A stretch of 64,000 nucleotides of DNA, taken from contig NC_092038.1 of assembly GCF_003086295.3 (NCBI RefSeq), positions 104,935,837 to 104,999,836 of the forward strand, read 5' to 3'. The notes under the pieces were generated by a model, which saw nothing but the letters and a program-made list of their open reading frames with translations, did no database searches and was not told where the DNA came from. The DNA is from Arachis hypogaea. Lineage: Eukaryota > Streptophyta > Magnoliopsida > Fabales > Fabaceae. This document shows positions 54,909-64,000 of the stretch, one piece after another (positions within the stretch are counted from its first letter, which is position 1; every line of letters starts with the position of its first letter). Made by a program: the position numbers and the translations under genes.

Positions 54909-56687
54909 TGGTGCACAAAATTGTGATCTCAATGGCGCCAACAACTTGGTACGCACAATTGTAATTTCAACTCTTTTTCACAACTTCGCACAACTAACCA
55001 GCAAGTGCACTGGGTCGTCCAAGTAATAAACCTTACGTGAGTAAGGGTCGAACCCACGGAGATTGTCGGCTTGAAGCAAGCTATGGTCATCTTGTAAATC
55101 TCAGTCAGGCGGATTCAAATGGTTATGGAGTTTTGATAATTAAAAGATAAATAAACATAAAATAAAGATAGAGATACTTATGTAATTCATTGGTGGGAAT
55201 TTTAGATAAACGTATAGAGATGCGTTGTTCCTTCTGAATCTCTGTTTTCCTATTGCCTTCATCCAATCCTTCATACTCCTTTCTATGGCAAGTTGTATGT
55301 TGGGTGTCACCGTTGTCAATGGCTACTTCTCGTCCTCTCAGTGAAAATGGTCCTTTATGGTTTCTGTACGACTAATCAACTGTCGGATTTCTTGTCTCGG
55401 ATGAAAAATACCATGCACAGATATCGTATGGCTAATCAACTGTTGGTTCTCGATCGTGTAGGAATAGGATTTACTATGCTTTTGCGTCTGTCACTATGCC
55501 CTACAATCGCGAGTTTGAAACTCGTCACAGTCATCCTATCCCAGATCCTACTCAGAATACTACATACAAGGTTTAGACTTTCCAGATCTCAAGAATGCTG
55601 CCAATGGATTCTAGCATATACCACGAAGATTCTAATCTCAGATTCAGATGCCCCATTGTCAGAGGAGAGTCGATGTGAATCGTTGATTAGAAACCCAAGA
55701 GATATACATTCAAGCTTGTTTTCATGTAGAACGGAAGTGGTTGTCAGTCACGCGTTCATAAGTGAGAATGGTGATGAGTGTCACATAATCATCACATTCA
55801 TCATGCTCTTGTGTGTTAATGAATATCTTAGTATAAGAATAAGCATGAATTGAATAGAAGAACAATAGTACTTTGCATTTATACTCGAAGAACAGCAGAG
55901 CTCCACACCTTAATCTATGGTGTGTAGAAACTCCACCGTTGAAAATACATAAGTGATAATGGTGTTCATTGGCTTCGGCCCCAGAGGGGGAACCAGAATA
56001 ACCAAGACATCGGTCTAAGGACTAAATGTCCAAAGATCCCAGCATCCAAGATGTCTAATACAATAGTAAAAAGTCTTATTTATAATGAACTAGTAACCTA
56101 GGGTTTACAGAAATAAGTAAATGATGCAGAAATCCACTTCTGGGACCCACTTGGTGTGTGCTTGGGCTGAGCATTGAAGCTTTCACGTGTAGAAACTTCT
56201 CTTAGAGTTAAATTCCAGTTTGCAGCATGTTTTGGGCGTTTAACTCTAGCTTGTAACTTGTTTTTGGCGTTTAACGCCAGAATAGGACTGGGAATTGGAG
56301 TCTGAACGCCAATTTGTGTCGTCAAAACTCGAGTAAAGTATGGACTATTAAATATTGCTGGAAAGCCCTGGATTTCTACTTTCCAAAGCAATTAAGAGCA
56401 TACCATTTGGATTTCTGTAGCTCCAAAAATTCCATTTCGAGTGCAGGGAGGTCAGAATCCAACAGCATCAGCAGTCCTTTTTTAGCCTCTGAATCAGATT
56501 TTTGCTCTGGTCCCTCAATTTCAGCCAGAAAATACCTGAAATCACAGAAAAACACACAAACTCATAGTAAAGTCCAGAAATGAGAATTTTGCATAAAAAC
56601 TAATAAAAATATACTAAAAAGTAGCTAGATCCTACTAAAAGCTACCTAAAAACAATGCCAAAAAGCATATAAATTATCTGCTCATCA
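54909..56687 (-). repeat. Right (5') LTR of E7
   Basis: 1779 bp, same length as the left LTR, sharing its partial duplication and the 61-base inverted repeat (55631-55691). Intact end hairpin at 55031-55046. Confidence 0.93.
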
Positions 56688-57444
56688 CATATCCTGGTAC
56701 AAGAAGCATCACAAGAATATGTCCTAAGGTCCAAGCTATTGGTGTCTAGCCTTATTATTTGTTTCTTTTATTCTTGTTGCCAATCCTTGACTTTTCTTTT
56801 CTTTTTCTTTCTTACTTTTCTTCATTTTCCAGGGATGTTGATTAATTGAAGGTTTTATAACAGCAACTAAGTTCACACTGCAAAGGACATTCTATTCTGC
56901 AGCTTTTATTATTGAGCTTATCATCTAATCAAGCAATTACCACCACTAAAATTCATTCTAATTCCTACCATATTGGACAATCACTTTCTATTTCAAACAT
57001 TTTCTCTTATTGATGCAAAAGGGAAACAAGACATTTATTTAATGCAGATGAGTGATAACAAGCATAATGCAGATCCTAATAAGAAATTTACTAAGACATG
57101 AAAGTGTAGAACATAAAATAATTAGAGGCATATCATGTTTCAGATATGCATCATCCTTATTTAATTAAAACTATAAAAGGGACTCCACCACCTCTAGTTG
57201 TTGTGCTCTTTTCCCTTGCTGGATTCCCCTTTCTTCTGCTTCCGTTTCTTGTTTGTTTATTGGGGTTCTTCAACAGGGCACCTTCGATCCCAAATGTGGT
57301 CTACCTGATCCCAGATCCCATCATCCTTTAATCTTTGTTGCATGTGTACTGCATTTTTATTGGCTTTTGCTCTCTGATGGTCTACCAATTCTTGGCATTG
57401 AACATATGACTTGATCTCTCAGTTCAATATTGGCATCCCATAGG
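56688..57444. other. E5 internal piece after E7
   Basis: CATAT duplication, then A/T-rich sequence with pyrimidine runs near 56790-56830. Downstream of ORF2 on the element's strand. No gene seen. Confidence 0.55.
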
Positions 57445-58751
57445 CTATAACTTTGCTTGAGTTTCTATATCATACTCCATCATGTCCAAATTCCTATGCT
57501 CTCCAATTGTATGATATATGTTCTTCCATTGATAAAGATTTTGGATGTACTCTCCTTGCTTGGCTTGTTGTAGGGACAATATATTAAATGATTCTTGAGA
57601 GTGTGCCACTTGTTCCCTTTGCCAATCAAGAGTTCTTGCTTGAAATTCTCTCTGTTGATCTAACATCTTGAGCTGGAAGTTTTCTTGCTTTTCCATCATT
57701 TGCTGCTGCCAATGCTCTTGTTGCTATTGGGCTTTCAAGTACTGCTCCTGTTGCTTCAAGTATTGCTCATGTTGTTGCTCTTGTGCTCTCATATATTGTT
57801 GAGACATTTTTTCAATGGCTCTTTGCATTTGGCTTAAGTCCATTACACCAGAAGCTTGTTCTCCCTCTATTTGTGGTCTCCTTCTTCTTCCTTGAGCTCT
57901 TCTCTCTTCCTGGGTTTCAGTGATGCCGTCCATTTTTTACTTGGTGATTCCTCTACCTCCCTTTACCCAATCTGTATCTATATCCTCAAAGAGTACCCCT
58001 GCTCTATTGCACAGCCTCAGAATAGTACTTGGGTGACCAAGTCTTCTCTCCTTGCTAGTATCCTCAGCCATCTCTTGAATGCTATCTGCTATGAGCTGTG
58101 GGATATTGATTTCTCCTCCTTTGAGTATGAAGTATGTCAGAATTGCTCTCTTTATTGTAACCTTTGAGATATTTGCAGTAGGGAGTATGGATCTTCTCAC
58201 TATCTCATACCAACCTTTGGCTTCAGGTATGAGATCCATTCTCTTTAAGTGGTTTGGATCCCCTTCTGAGCCCCTTTCCCAGTTTTTGCCTTCAAAGCAT
58301 AAACCATTTAGTATCTCATCAGGATCATTCTCACCCGTCAGTCTTTCATCAAAGCTGGGTTCTCTATATGGTATCACTCTTATCTATAGGACTCTCATGA
58401 TGGATGATGGGCTGAAATCTACCTCAACCCCCTAACATAGCTCTTGTAGGGAGGGTTGGTCTTGCTTGACCTCACAGCATTTGCATAGAACTCCCTTATC
58501 ATGGTTGCACTTATGTCTGTGAGAGGTTCACACAGGAGTTCCCATCTCCTCTCTATGGTTATTCTTCTCATTATGGGGTATTCTTCTTCTTTCAATCTAA
58601 AACCCATCTTTGGAGTGACTTGTTTTGATTTCATTATCTTGTGATATCTTGATTCATGAAATTGAGACTTAAATCTCTTGGTATCATAGGTTGGTGGTTC
58701 AGCTTCAGCTGGTTCCTTTCCTTTCCTTCTTTTAGAACTTGATGAAGCCAT
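57445..58751 (-). pseudogene. ORF2 (3' gene) of E5, broken
   Basis: The ATG at 58751 opens MASSSSKRRKGKEPAEAEPP, again a basic N-terminus. The core reads FKSQFHESRYHKIMKSK and MIREFYANAV, then a frameshift near 58400. It continues with AKGWYEIVRRSILPTANISK and AILTYFILKGGEINIPQLI, matching the same blocks of E3 and E4. After a stop near 57937 come an Arg-rich stretch (EERRAQGRRRRPQ) and a long Gln-rich coiled coil (MSQQYMRAQEQQHEQYLKQQ), another stop near 57724, and further helix to 57445. The coiled coil is longer than in the TGATGAGC family. No membrane segment. Confidence 0.72.
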
Positions 58752-59403
58752 AAATTAGGAAAGAAGGGAGAAGAAAGGATGAACCCTGGTTAAGGCACGA
58801 TTTAGGATGAAAAGAATGGAAAGTAAGCTACTGTGTGCTGTCTTTGGGTGAGAGAAGAATGATGTAAATATTATAGAGGACTTTTACGAAGAAGGCAATG
58901 GTATGTGGGCTTGAGAAATGTTACTGCCAATTTATAAGAGGCATGAAATCTTGAAACAAAATAATAGGTTAGAGGATTCGGTTAAGTTGCCATGAAGGGT
59001 GAGAATTGAGCAAATCATTGTTGAGGTAATGGAATGAACGACTTGCATTAAAGGTGGATGAAGACAAGGATTGCTCCTTCATTGGGCACATGGTTCAGTC
59101 TCCTAGGTGGTGATTCCTGCAGCATTGTGCTTCCCAAACATGCACATGTGACTTGCTTTTCTCCTTGGGACAACCGTACATGCATGAGTTTTTTCCTATT
59201 ATCAAATTTCTTCATACCTATCCATTTGAATCAAGGAAATGGTAAGTTCACACTTTGAATTTGGTGCGGTGGTGTTTATTAAGTAAAAAGTAATAAAGAA
59301 AACAAACTTTTCAATATGTTTCTTATTTATGAATAACCAATTATGCCCTTTAGACATTGAACAAAATTTTAGTGAACACCAAACTTGTTTTCTGCTAAGT
59401 GAT
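58752..59403. other. E5 leader of ORF2, cut by E9
   Basis: Purine-rich on +, with a CACCAAACTTG motif at about 59378. No gene seen. Ends at the E9 LTR. Confidence 0.5.
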
Positions 59404-59670
59404 TGATGCCAGGGCATCTAGGCCAGTTTCACTGACCTTTTCTTTATTGTTTTAGGGTAGTTTCATGCATTTTCTTAGTGAATAAGGCAAGTTTTGGATG
59501 AAATTACACTTACACCTTGATTTAAGCAACTTTTGTGAACTTTGCATAATTTCATAAGTATTTTGCTAGAATTGCATGATAAATTGATGATGCATAATCT
59601 CATGACTTTGGCTAGAGCTTTGATGCACTTTAATGGCTTGATTTCAGGGCAAAGGAAGCAAGGAAGAACC

Positions 59671-60540
59671 ACGTTAGTATTCACGTTAACCTAGTTAACG
59701 TGAACACTAATGTGGAATGGTGAAAAGCTTGCAACGTTAATGAGAAAAGTGATCACCAATAACGCCTGCGAAGCCATCCAAAGCTCACGTTACTTGCCAC
59801 GTTAACTAAGTTAACGTGGTAGTTAACGTAGAAGAAAAAGGGAACTCCAACGTTAATAGAAAACGTGAACACCACTAACGTTGGAGGACTTGGCAATGAT
59901 CCACGTTAAGAGTCACGTTAACTTAGTTAACGTGAACTCTAATGTGGAAGAGGAAAACAAAAGCCAACGTTAGTGACACTCACTTTTGTCACTAACGTTG
60001 GACCAACTAGCATTGCCTACGTTAACTTTCACGTTAAGACCATTAACGTGAAAGTTAACGTGGAGTTGAGATCAAAGAGCCAACGTTAGTGACACTCACT
60101 TTTGTCACTAACGTTGGAAGATGGCATCACTACTACGTTAAGAGCCAAGTTAACTTAGTTAACGTGAGTTCTAACGTAGAGAATTTGGGCATTTGGAGCG
60201 TTAGTGACAAAGGTGAGTGTCACTAACGCTCTCGAAGGTGAAACAAACCTACGTTAAGAGTCACGTTAGCTACACTAACATGAACTCTAACGTAGGAACA
60301 AAAGGCATCAAGCAACGTTAATGGGAAAGTGATTCCCACTAACATTTGCGAAGGGGTACAAGCCAACGTTATTGGGAAAAATGAGTCCCAATAATGTTGG
60401 CCAAAAATTGAAAAGGCAACGTTAGTGGTCATGTTAAGACCACTAACGTTGGAGTTAACGTGGGTACATAATAGTGGAACGTTAGCGGAAAAAGTGAATG
60501 CCACTAACGTTCTCGAACCCACAATGGCACTCAACGTTAA
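59671..60540. repeat. CACGTTAAC / CAACGTTAGTG inverted-repeat array of E9
   Basis: About 870 bp made almost entirely of facing arms. Examples: 10-bp arms CACGTTAACT and AGTTAACGTG around one base at 59798-59818; 14-bp arms CCAACGTTAGTGAC / GTCACTAACGTTGG around a 10-base loop at 59964-60001 and again at 60080-60117. A dozen or more such units follow. Confidence 0.9.
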
Positions 60541-60673
60541 GCTCACTAAATACCCAAGCCTAATTCATATTTCTATGCAAGCTAGGCCCACTAAAGAGGA
60601 GAACTGCTTCAACTCAAGATCCAGAGCCCACATCCAAGACTTGAAGAACTCATTAGAAGATCAAGAGGAGTAG

Positions 60674-60681
60674 TATATATA
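60674..60681 (+). promoter_or_regulatory. Putative TATA box of E9
   Basis: TATATATA followed by GGAG, shortly after the array and before the conserved R/U5-like half. Confidence 0.5.
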
Positions 60682-61518
60682 GGAGTAGTTTTGAACTATA
60701 GAGAAGCTTGGCACTTTTGGGAACTACTCTCTATAGATTTACTTTTCTGCACTTTTAGCGGAGATTCTTCTTTCTGCCATTTTTCATTTCTAGAGCTATG
60801 AACAACTAAACCCCTTTCATTGGGTTAGGGAGCTCTGTTGTAATTTGATGGATCAATTATAGTTTTCATTCTTCTTCTTCTTTCTTTTCTCTTGATCTTA
60901 CTAGAAAGCTTTCGATCTTAATTCATTTGGTTAGTTGTCTTGGAAAAGAAACTCTCCATAATTGGATCTCCCTTGAGCCTTGGAAAAGGGATAAGGAGAT
61001 CATGCTAGAAATGCTTTCTCATGTTGGACCAAATTAGGGTTTGGGCGTATATAGTGACATGTAATCCTCCCAATATTTTGATTTGGAAATACATGTGGTA
61101 TAATCAGTGACCACACTTCATCTCTTCCCATAAGCAATTAAATCAAGGAATTGGGCAATTGTTCAAGCTTAGAGATATTGGATTGCCAAGGAATTGGGAT
61201 CCAATCACTTAAGATTGCCAAGGAGATCAATGAATGCATTGATTGAGGAAGATATGAGAATGAACTTGATCCGGAGAATGCAACATCTCCTGAACCCAAT
61301 GATTACCCCATTTCTGATCTTACCCATTCTCTTTACTTTCTGCCATTTATTTTCATGTTCATTACCCCAAATCCCCATTTAAGATTCTGCACTTTAATTT
61401 CTGTTATTTACTTTTCAGTCATTTAAATTTCTACATCTCAATCTAAATTCTGTTTAGCTCAACTAGCATATTCTTCTAACTAAAGTTGCTTGACCAATCA
61501 ATCCTTGTGGGATTCGAC

Positions 61519-61568
61519 CTCACTCTATTGTGGGTTTTACTTGACGACAATTCGGTATACTTACCGAG
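61519..61568 (+). other. Two LTR-end hairpins in E9
   Basis: CTCAC/GTGGG (one G-U pair) after TTCGAC and before TTTTACTTG, then TTCGGTA/TACCGAG. The changes from E6 keep pairing except at the last position of the second. Confidence 0.6.
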
Positions 61569-61609
61569 GGAAAATTTGTTGAGAGACAAGTTTTCATGCA
61601 TCAAGTTTA

Positions 61610-61630
61610 TGGCGCCGTTGCCGGGGATTG
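61610..61630 (+). other. E9 primer binding site (tRNA-Asp)
   Basis: TGGCGCCGTTGCCGGGGATT, exact complement of the plant tRNA-Asp 3' end as I know it. Confidence 0.93.
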
Positions 61631-61900
61631 ATTTTGAATCAACAATGATTAAGTTTGAAGATTACTAGATTGAGCATTTTTCTTTTTGTTTATTTGATTC
61701 AGTAAATTTTCTTTAGTTCGTTTTAATTTCTTCCTCATCCCCTGTACCCTTTTAAATTTTTCGTTCTTTCTTTCTTTGTTGATTATAATTCTGCTCACTA
61801 ACCCACTAACTGTTTGATAATTTGCATCACTCACACTAACAATTACTCTAACAAGAATAGTTTCTTCATTTTATCTCCTGTTGTGCAATCTGTCTGTTGT

Positions 61901-63185
61901 ATGACAGGAAGAAGAGAAGGAGTTTCAACATCCTTTGATTCAGAACCTGAAAGGACCCTTTGGAGACTAAGAAGGGAAGCAAGAGGGAAAAGAATTATTG
62001 GTGCTGAGGAAGAAGAGGAAGATTATTTTGAACCCAACATGGAAGAGAATTTGGAGAACAATCATGAAGAAAAAGCTCATAATCATGCCAGAGAAGGCCA
62101 TGCAAACCGTGCTGGGCAAGAAAGGAGAGTTCTAGGCTCCTACATCAATCCTAATCCAGGAAACTGTGGAAGCAGCATTCAGAAGCCCAACATACATGCC
62201 AACAATTTCGAACTAAAACCCCAGCTCATCACTCTTGTTCAGAAAAATTGTTCATTTGGAGGAAGTGCTCAAGAAGATCCAATCAATATCTAACCACCTT
62301 CCTGAGGATTTGTGACACTGTGAAGTCCAATGGAGTCCATCCAGATGTCTATAGGTTGCTCTTGTTCCCTTTTTCACTCAGGGACAAGGCATCCAAATGG
62401 CTTGAATCCTTCCCAAATGAGAGCTTAACAAATTGGAAAGAAGTGGTGAACAAGTTTTTGGCAAGATTTTACCCTCCTCAAAGGATTAATAGGCTGAGAG
62501 CTGAGGTGCAAACTTTCAGGCAATAAGATGGTGAGACTCTTTATGAAGCATGGGAGAAATTCAAAGACCTAACAAGAAGATGCTCACCAGAGATGTTCAA
62601 TGAATGGGTTCAACTTCACATCTCCTATGAAGGTCTTTCATATGAGTCAAAGAAGGCTGTGGATCATTCATCAGGAGGCTCTCTAAACAAGAAGAAAACC
62701 ATTGAAGAAGCCATAGATGTCATTGAAACAGTTGCTGAAAATGACTACTTCTATGCCTTCGAAAGAAGTAACACAAGAGGAGTAATGGAGCTGAACCACA
62801 TGGATGCATTGTTAGCTCAAAACAAGATGATCACCAAGTAGCTAGTAGATCTTACCAAGAAGGTGGAGGAGAACCAAGTTGCAGCAGCCATCACCTCATC
62901 ATCAGCTCAATAAGGAGTAAATATAGGAGAAGAAGGTGATTGGGAGCAAGCCAATTATGTTGGAAACTTACCTAGATAAGTCCATGATCCATACTCCAAA
63001 ACTTACAACTCTGGATGGAGAAATCACCCAACTTTGGATGGGGAAACAACAAGACCAAGGGCAAGATCAGAGACGCACAACCTCAACTCCAAAACAATGC
63101 AATCATCAAACACTCACAGAGATCTACAACATCCATCTAACCAACCTCTCAACACCTAATCTCAACCCACCATCAAACAGATAAG
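61901..63185 (+). pseudogene. gag of E9, degraded
   Basis: ATG at 61901 (MTGRREGVSTSFDSEPERT) in a frame sharing SEPERT, NNFELKPQLITLVQKNCSF and the layout of the TGATGAGC-family gag. A frameshift near 62285 is followed by the core LLLFPFSLRDKASKWLESFP and FYPPQRINRLRAEVQTFRQ, then a TAA at 62524. The same frame continues through LYEAWEKFKDLTRRC, SSGGSLNKKKTIEEA and MDALLAQNKMITK to a stop near 62839, with more stops beyond. Linker residues YSKTYNSGWRNHP near 62990 match the NTYNPSWRNHP linker of E4 and E7. Retrotransposon gag family; inactive. Confidence 0.8.
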
Positions 63186-63485
63186 CTCTCAAGATTGAGC
63201 TCTACTTGAAAATCTATGCAAGGAATTCAAGATAGTAAAGCTTTGGGAAGAAGTCAATCCAACATGCAAATAAGATGCTGCCTCAAGAAACTGAAACACA
63301 ATTGAATTCTTATTCAAGCAGTCCTGGACACAAAATTGCAGCAATATTAACTCAATACCAAAGGAGGAATGTCAAGCTATCACCCTCAAAGTGGGAAGGA
63401 ATTGAAGGAACCACAAGAAACCACCAGAGAAGAAATTGGATGAAGAAAACAAAGGACATGAGGAAGCTCAACCTCAACCTAAGCA
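63186..63485. other. E9 internal sequence before the gap
   Basis: Probably the gag-protease linker (CACAATTGAATTC, AACTCAATACC), too degraded for a frame. Confidence 0.4.
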
Positions 63486-64000
63486 NNNNNNNNNNNNNNN
63501 NNNNNNNNNNNNNNNNNNNNNNNNNNNNNNNNNNNNNNNNNNNNNNNNNNNNNNNNNNNNNNNNNNNNNNNNNNNNNNNNNNNNNNNNNNNNNNNNNNNN
63601 NNNNNNNNNNNNNNNNNNNNNNNNNNNNNNNNNNNNNNNNNNNNNNNNNNNNNNNNNNNNNNNNNNNNNNNNNNNNNNNNNNNNNNNNNNNNNNNNNNNN
63701 NNNNNNNNNNNNNNNNNNNNNNNNNNNNNNNNNNNNNNNNNNNNNNNNNNNNNNNNNNNNNNNNNNNNNNNNNNNNNNNNNNNNNNNNNNNNNNNNNNNN
63801 NNNNNNNNNNNNNNNNNNNNNNNNNNNNNNNNNNNNNNNNNNNNNNNNNNNNNNNNNNNNNNNNNNNNNNNNNNNNNNNNNNNNNNNNNNNNNNNNNNNN
63901 NNNNNNNNNNNNNNNNNNNNNNNNNNNNNNNNNNNNNNNNNNNNNNNNNNNNNNNNNNNNNNNNNNNNNNNNNNNNNNNNNNNNNNNNNNNNNNNNNNNN
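63486..64000. other. Assembly gap (515 N)
   Basis: Only N characters to the end of the window. Confidence 1.

Larger units (their letters stand above)
34319..56687 (-). mobile_element. E7, RT-less TGATGAGC-type element nested in E5 (split by E8)
   Basis: LTRs of 1779 bp each, TSD CATAT at 34314-34318 and 56688-56692. Internal order on -: PBS, leader, gag-protease, palindrome array, shortened ORF2, polypurine tract. No pol, like E3 and E4. E8 is inserted in the gag-protease linker. Confidence 0.92.
29566..59403 (-). mobile_element. E5, older element split by E6, E7 and E9
   Basis: Left LTR 29566-31292, then - strand internal sequence in four pieces: 31293-31766, 34305-34318, 56688-57444 with ORF2 57445-58751, and 58752-59403. 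Removing E6 (TSD TTATC) and E7 (TSD CATAT) joins CTAATTATCCAAGCATATCC into one run. Its gag, pol and 5' LTR would lie to the right of E9, outside the window. Confidence 0.7.
59404..61603 (+). repeat. 5' LTR of E9
   Basis: 2200 bp, TGATGCCAGGGC to TTTTCATGCATCA. Large inverted-repeat array, TATA box near 60674, end hairpins at 61519-61568. Confidence 0.87.
59404..63485 (+). mobile_element. E9, TGATGC-type element, 5' LTR and gag, runs into the gap
   Basis: LTR 59404-61603, a perfect tRNA-Asp PBS, then a degraded gag. The rest and the 3' LTR are hidden by N or lie outside. Left flank is GTGAT. Related in LTR terminus and word array to the solo LTR E6, but the two LTRs differ clearly in length and 5' part, so they are not a pair. 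Confidence 0.85.

Noticed and set aside
31767..61603. E6 and E9 LTRs as the two ends of one 30-kb element
   Set aside because: E6 has its own perfect TTATC duplication, and the two LTRs differ strongly in length and 5' sequence.
61610..61630. tRNA gene remnants at TGGCGCCGTTGCCGGGG sites
   Set aside because: Only the 18-20 bases complementary to a tRNA 3' end are present and always beside an LTR; these are primer binding sites.

Overview
The window is plant repeat DNA with no cellular gene that I can support. It is an A/T-rich heap of nested Ty3/gypsy-type LTR retrotransposons. All readable primer binding sites are complementary to the 3' end of plant tRNA-Asp (TGGCGCCGTTGCCGGGGAT or close), which is typical of the Athila/Tat branch. 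The TGATGAGC-type LTRs and the recurring word TGGCGTTTAACGCCA look like repeats I associate with peanut (Arachis); that host assignment is inference from memory.

Layout, with working names. E1 (1-1539): two + strand LTR fragments. E2 (1540-7912, - strand): a TGATAAACC-type element without gag or pol, carrying an unrecognised Pro/Tyr/Gln-rich to acidic ORF and a tiny remnant of the 3' gene. E3 (7913-29219, -): a TGATGAGC-type element with gag-protease and a 3' gene (ORF2) but no reverse transcriptase. It is interrupted by an LTR fragment (13134-13811) and by E4 (14663-24592, -), a complete element of the same RT-less design. E5 (29566-59403, -): an older element of a third family. It is split by a solo LTR E6 (31767-34304, +, TSD TTATC), by E7 (34319-56687, -, TSD CATAT, again RT-less), and at its right by E9 (59404 to the gap, +). 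E7 is itself split by E8 (39316-52025, +, TSD AGGAG/AGGAA), the only element here with a full gag-protease-RT-RNase H-integrase frame plus ORF2. An assembly gap of 515 N closes the window.

The elements use a common plan: LTR, tRNA-Asp PBS, gag, protease, (pol), an array of short near-palindromes, ORF2, polypurine tract, LTR. ORF2 has a basic N-terminus, a shared core and a coiled-coil-like tail, and shows no signal peptide or membrane segment. It persists in E3 and E4 even though reverse transcriptase and integrase are gone, and E7 keeps a shortened copy. E8 has lost function through point changes: two in-frame TAG codons, protease Asp to Asn, integrase Glu to Lys.

The most interesting cross-family signals are: (1) a hairpin just upstream of every LTR 3' end, placed after CGACC, whose stem sequence differs between families while pairing is kept; (2) family-specific arrays of short palindromes in analogous places; (3) duplicated polypurine-tract motifs; (4) a conserved leader block after the PBS with a possible splice donor.
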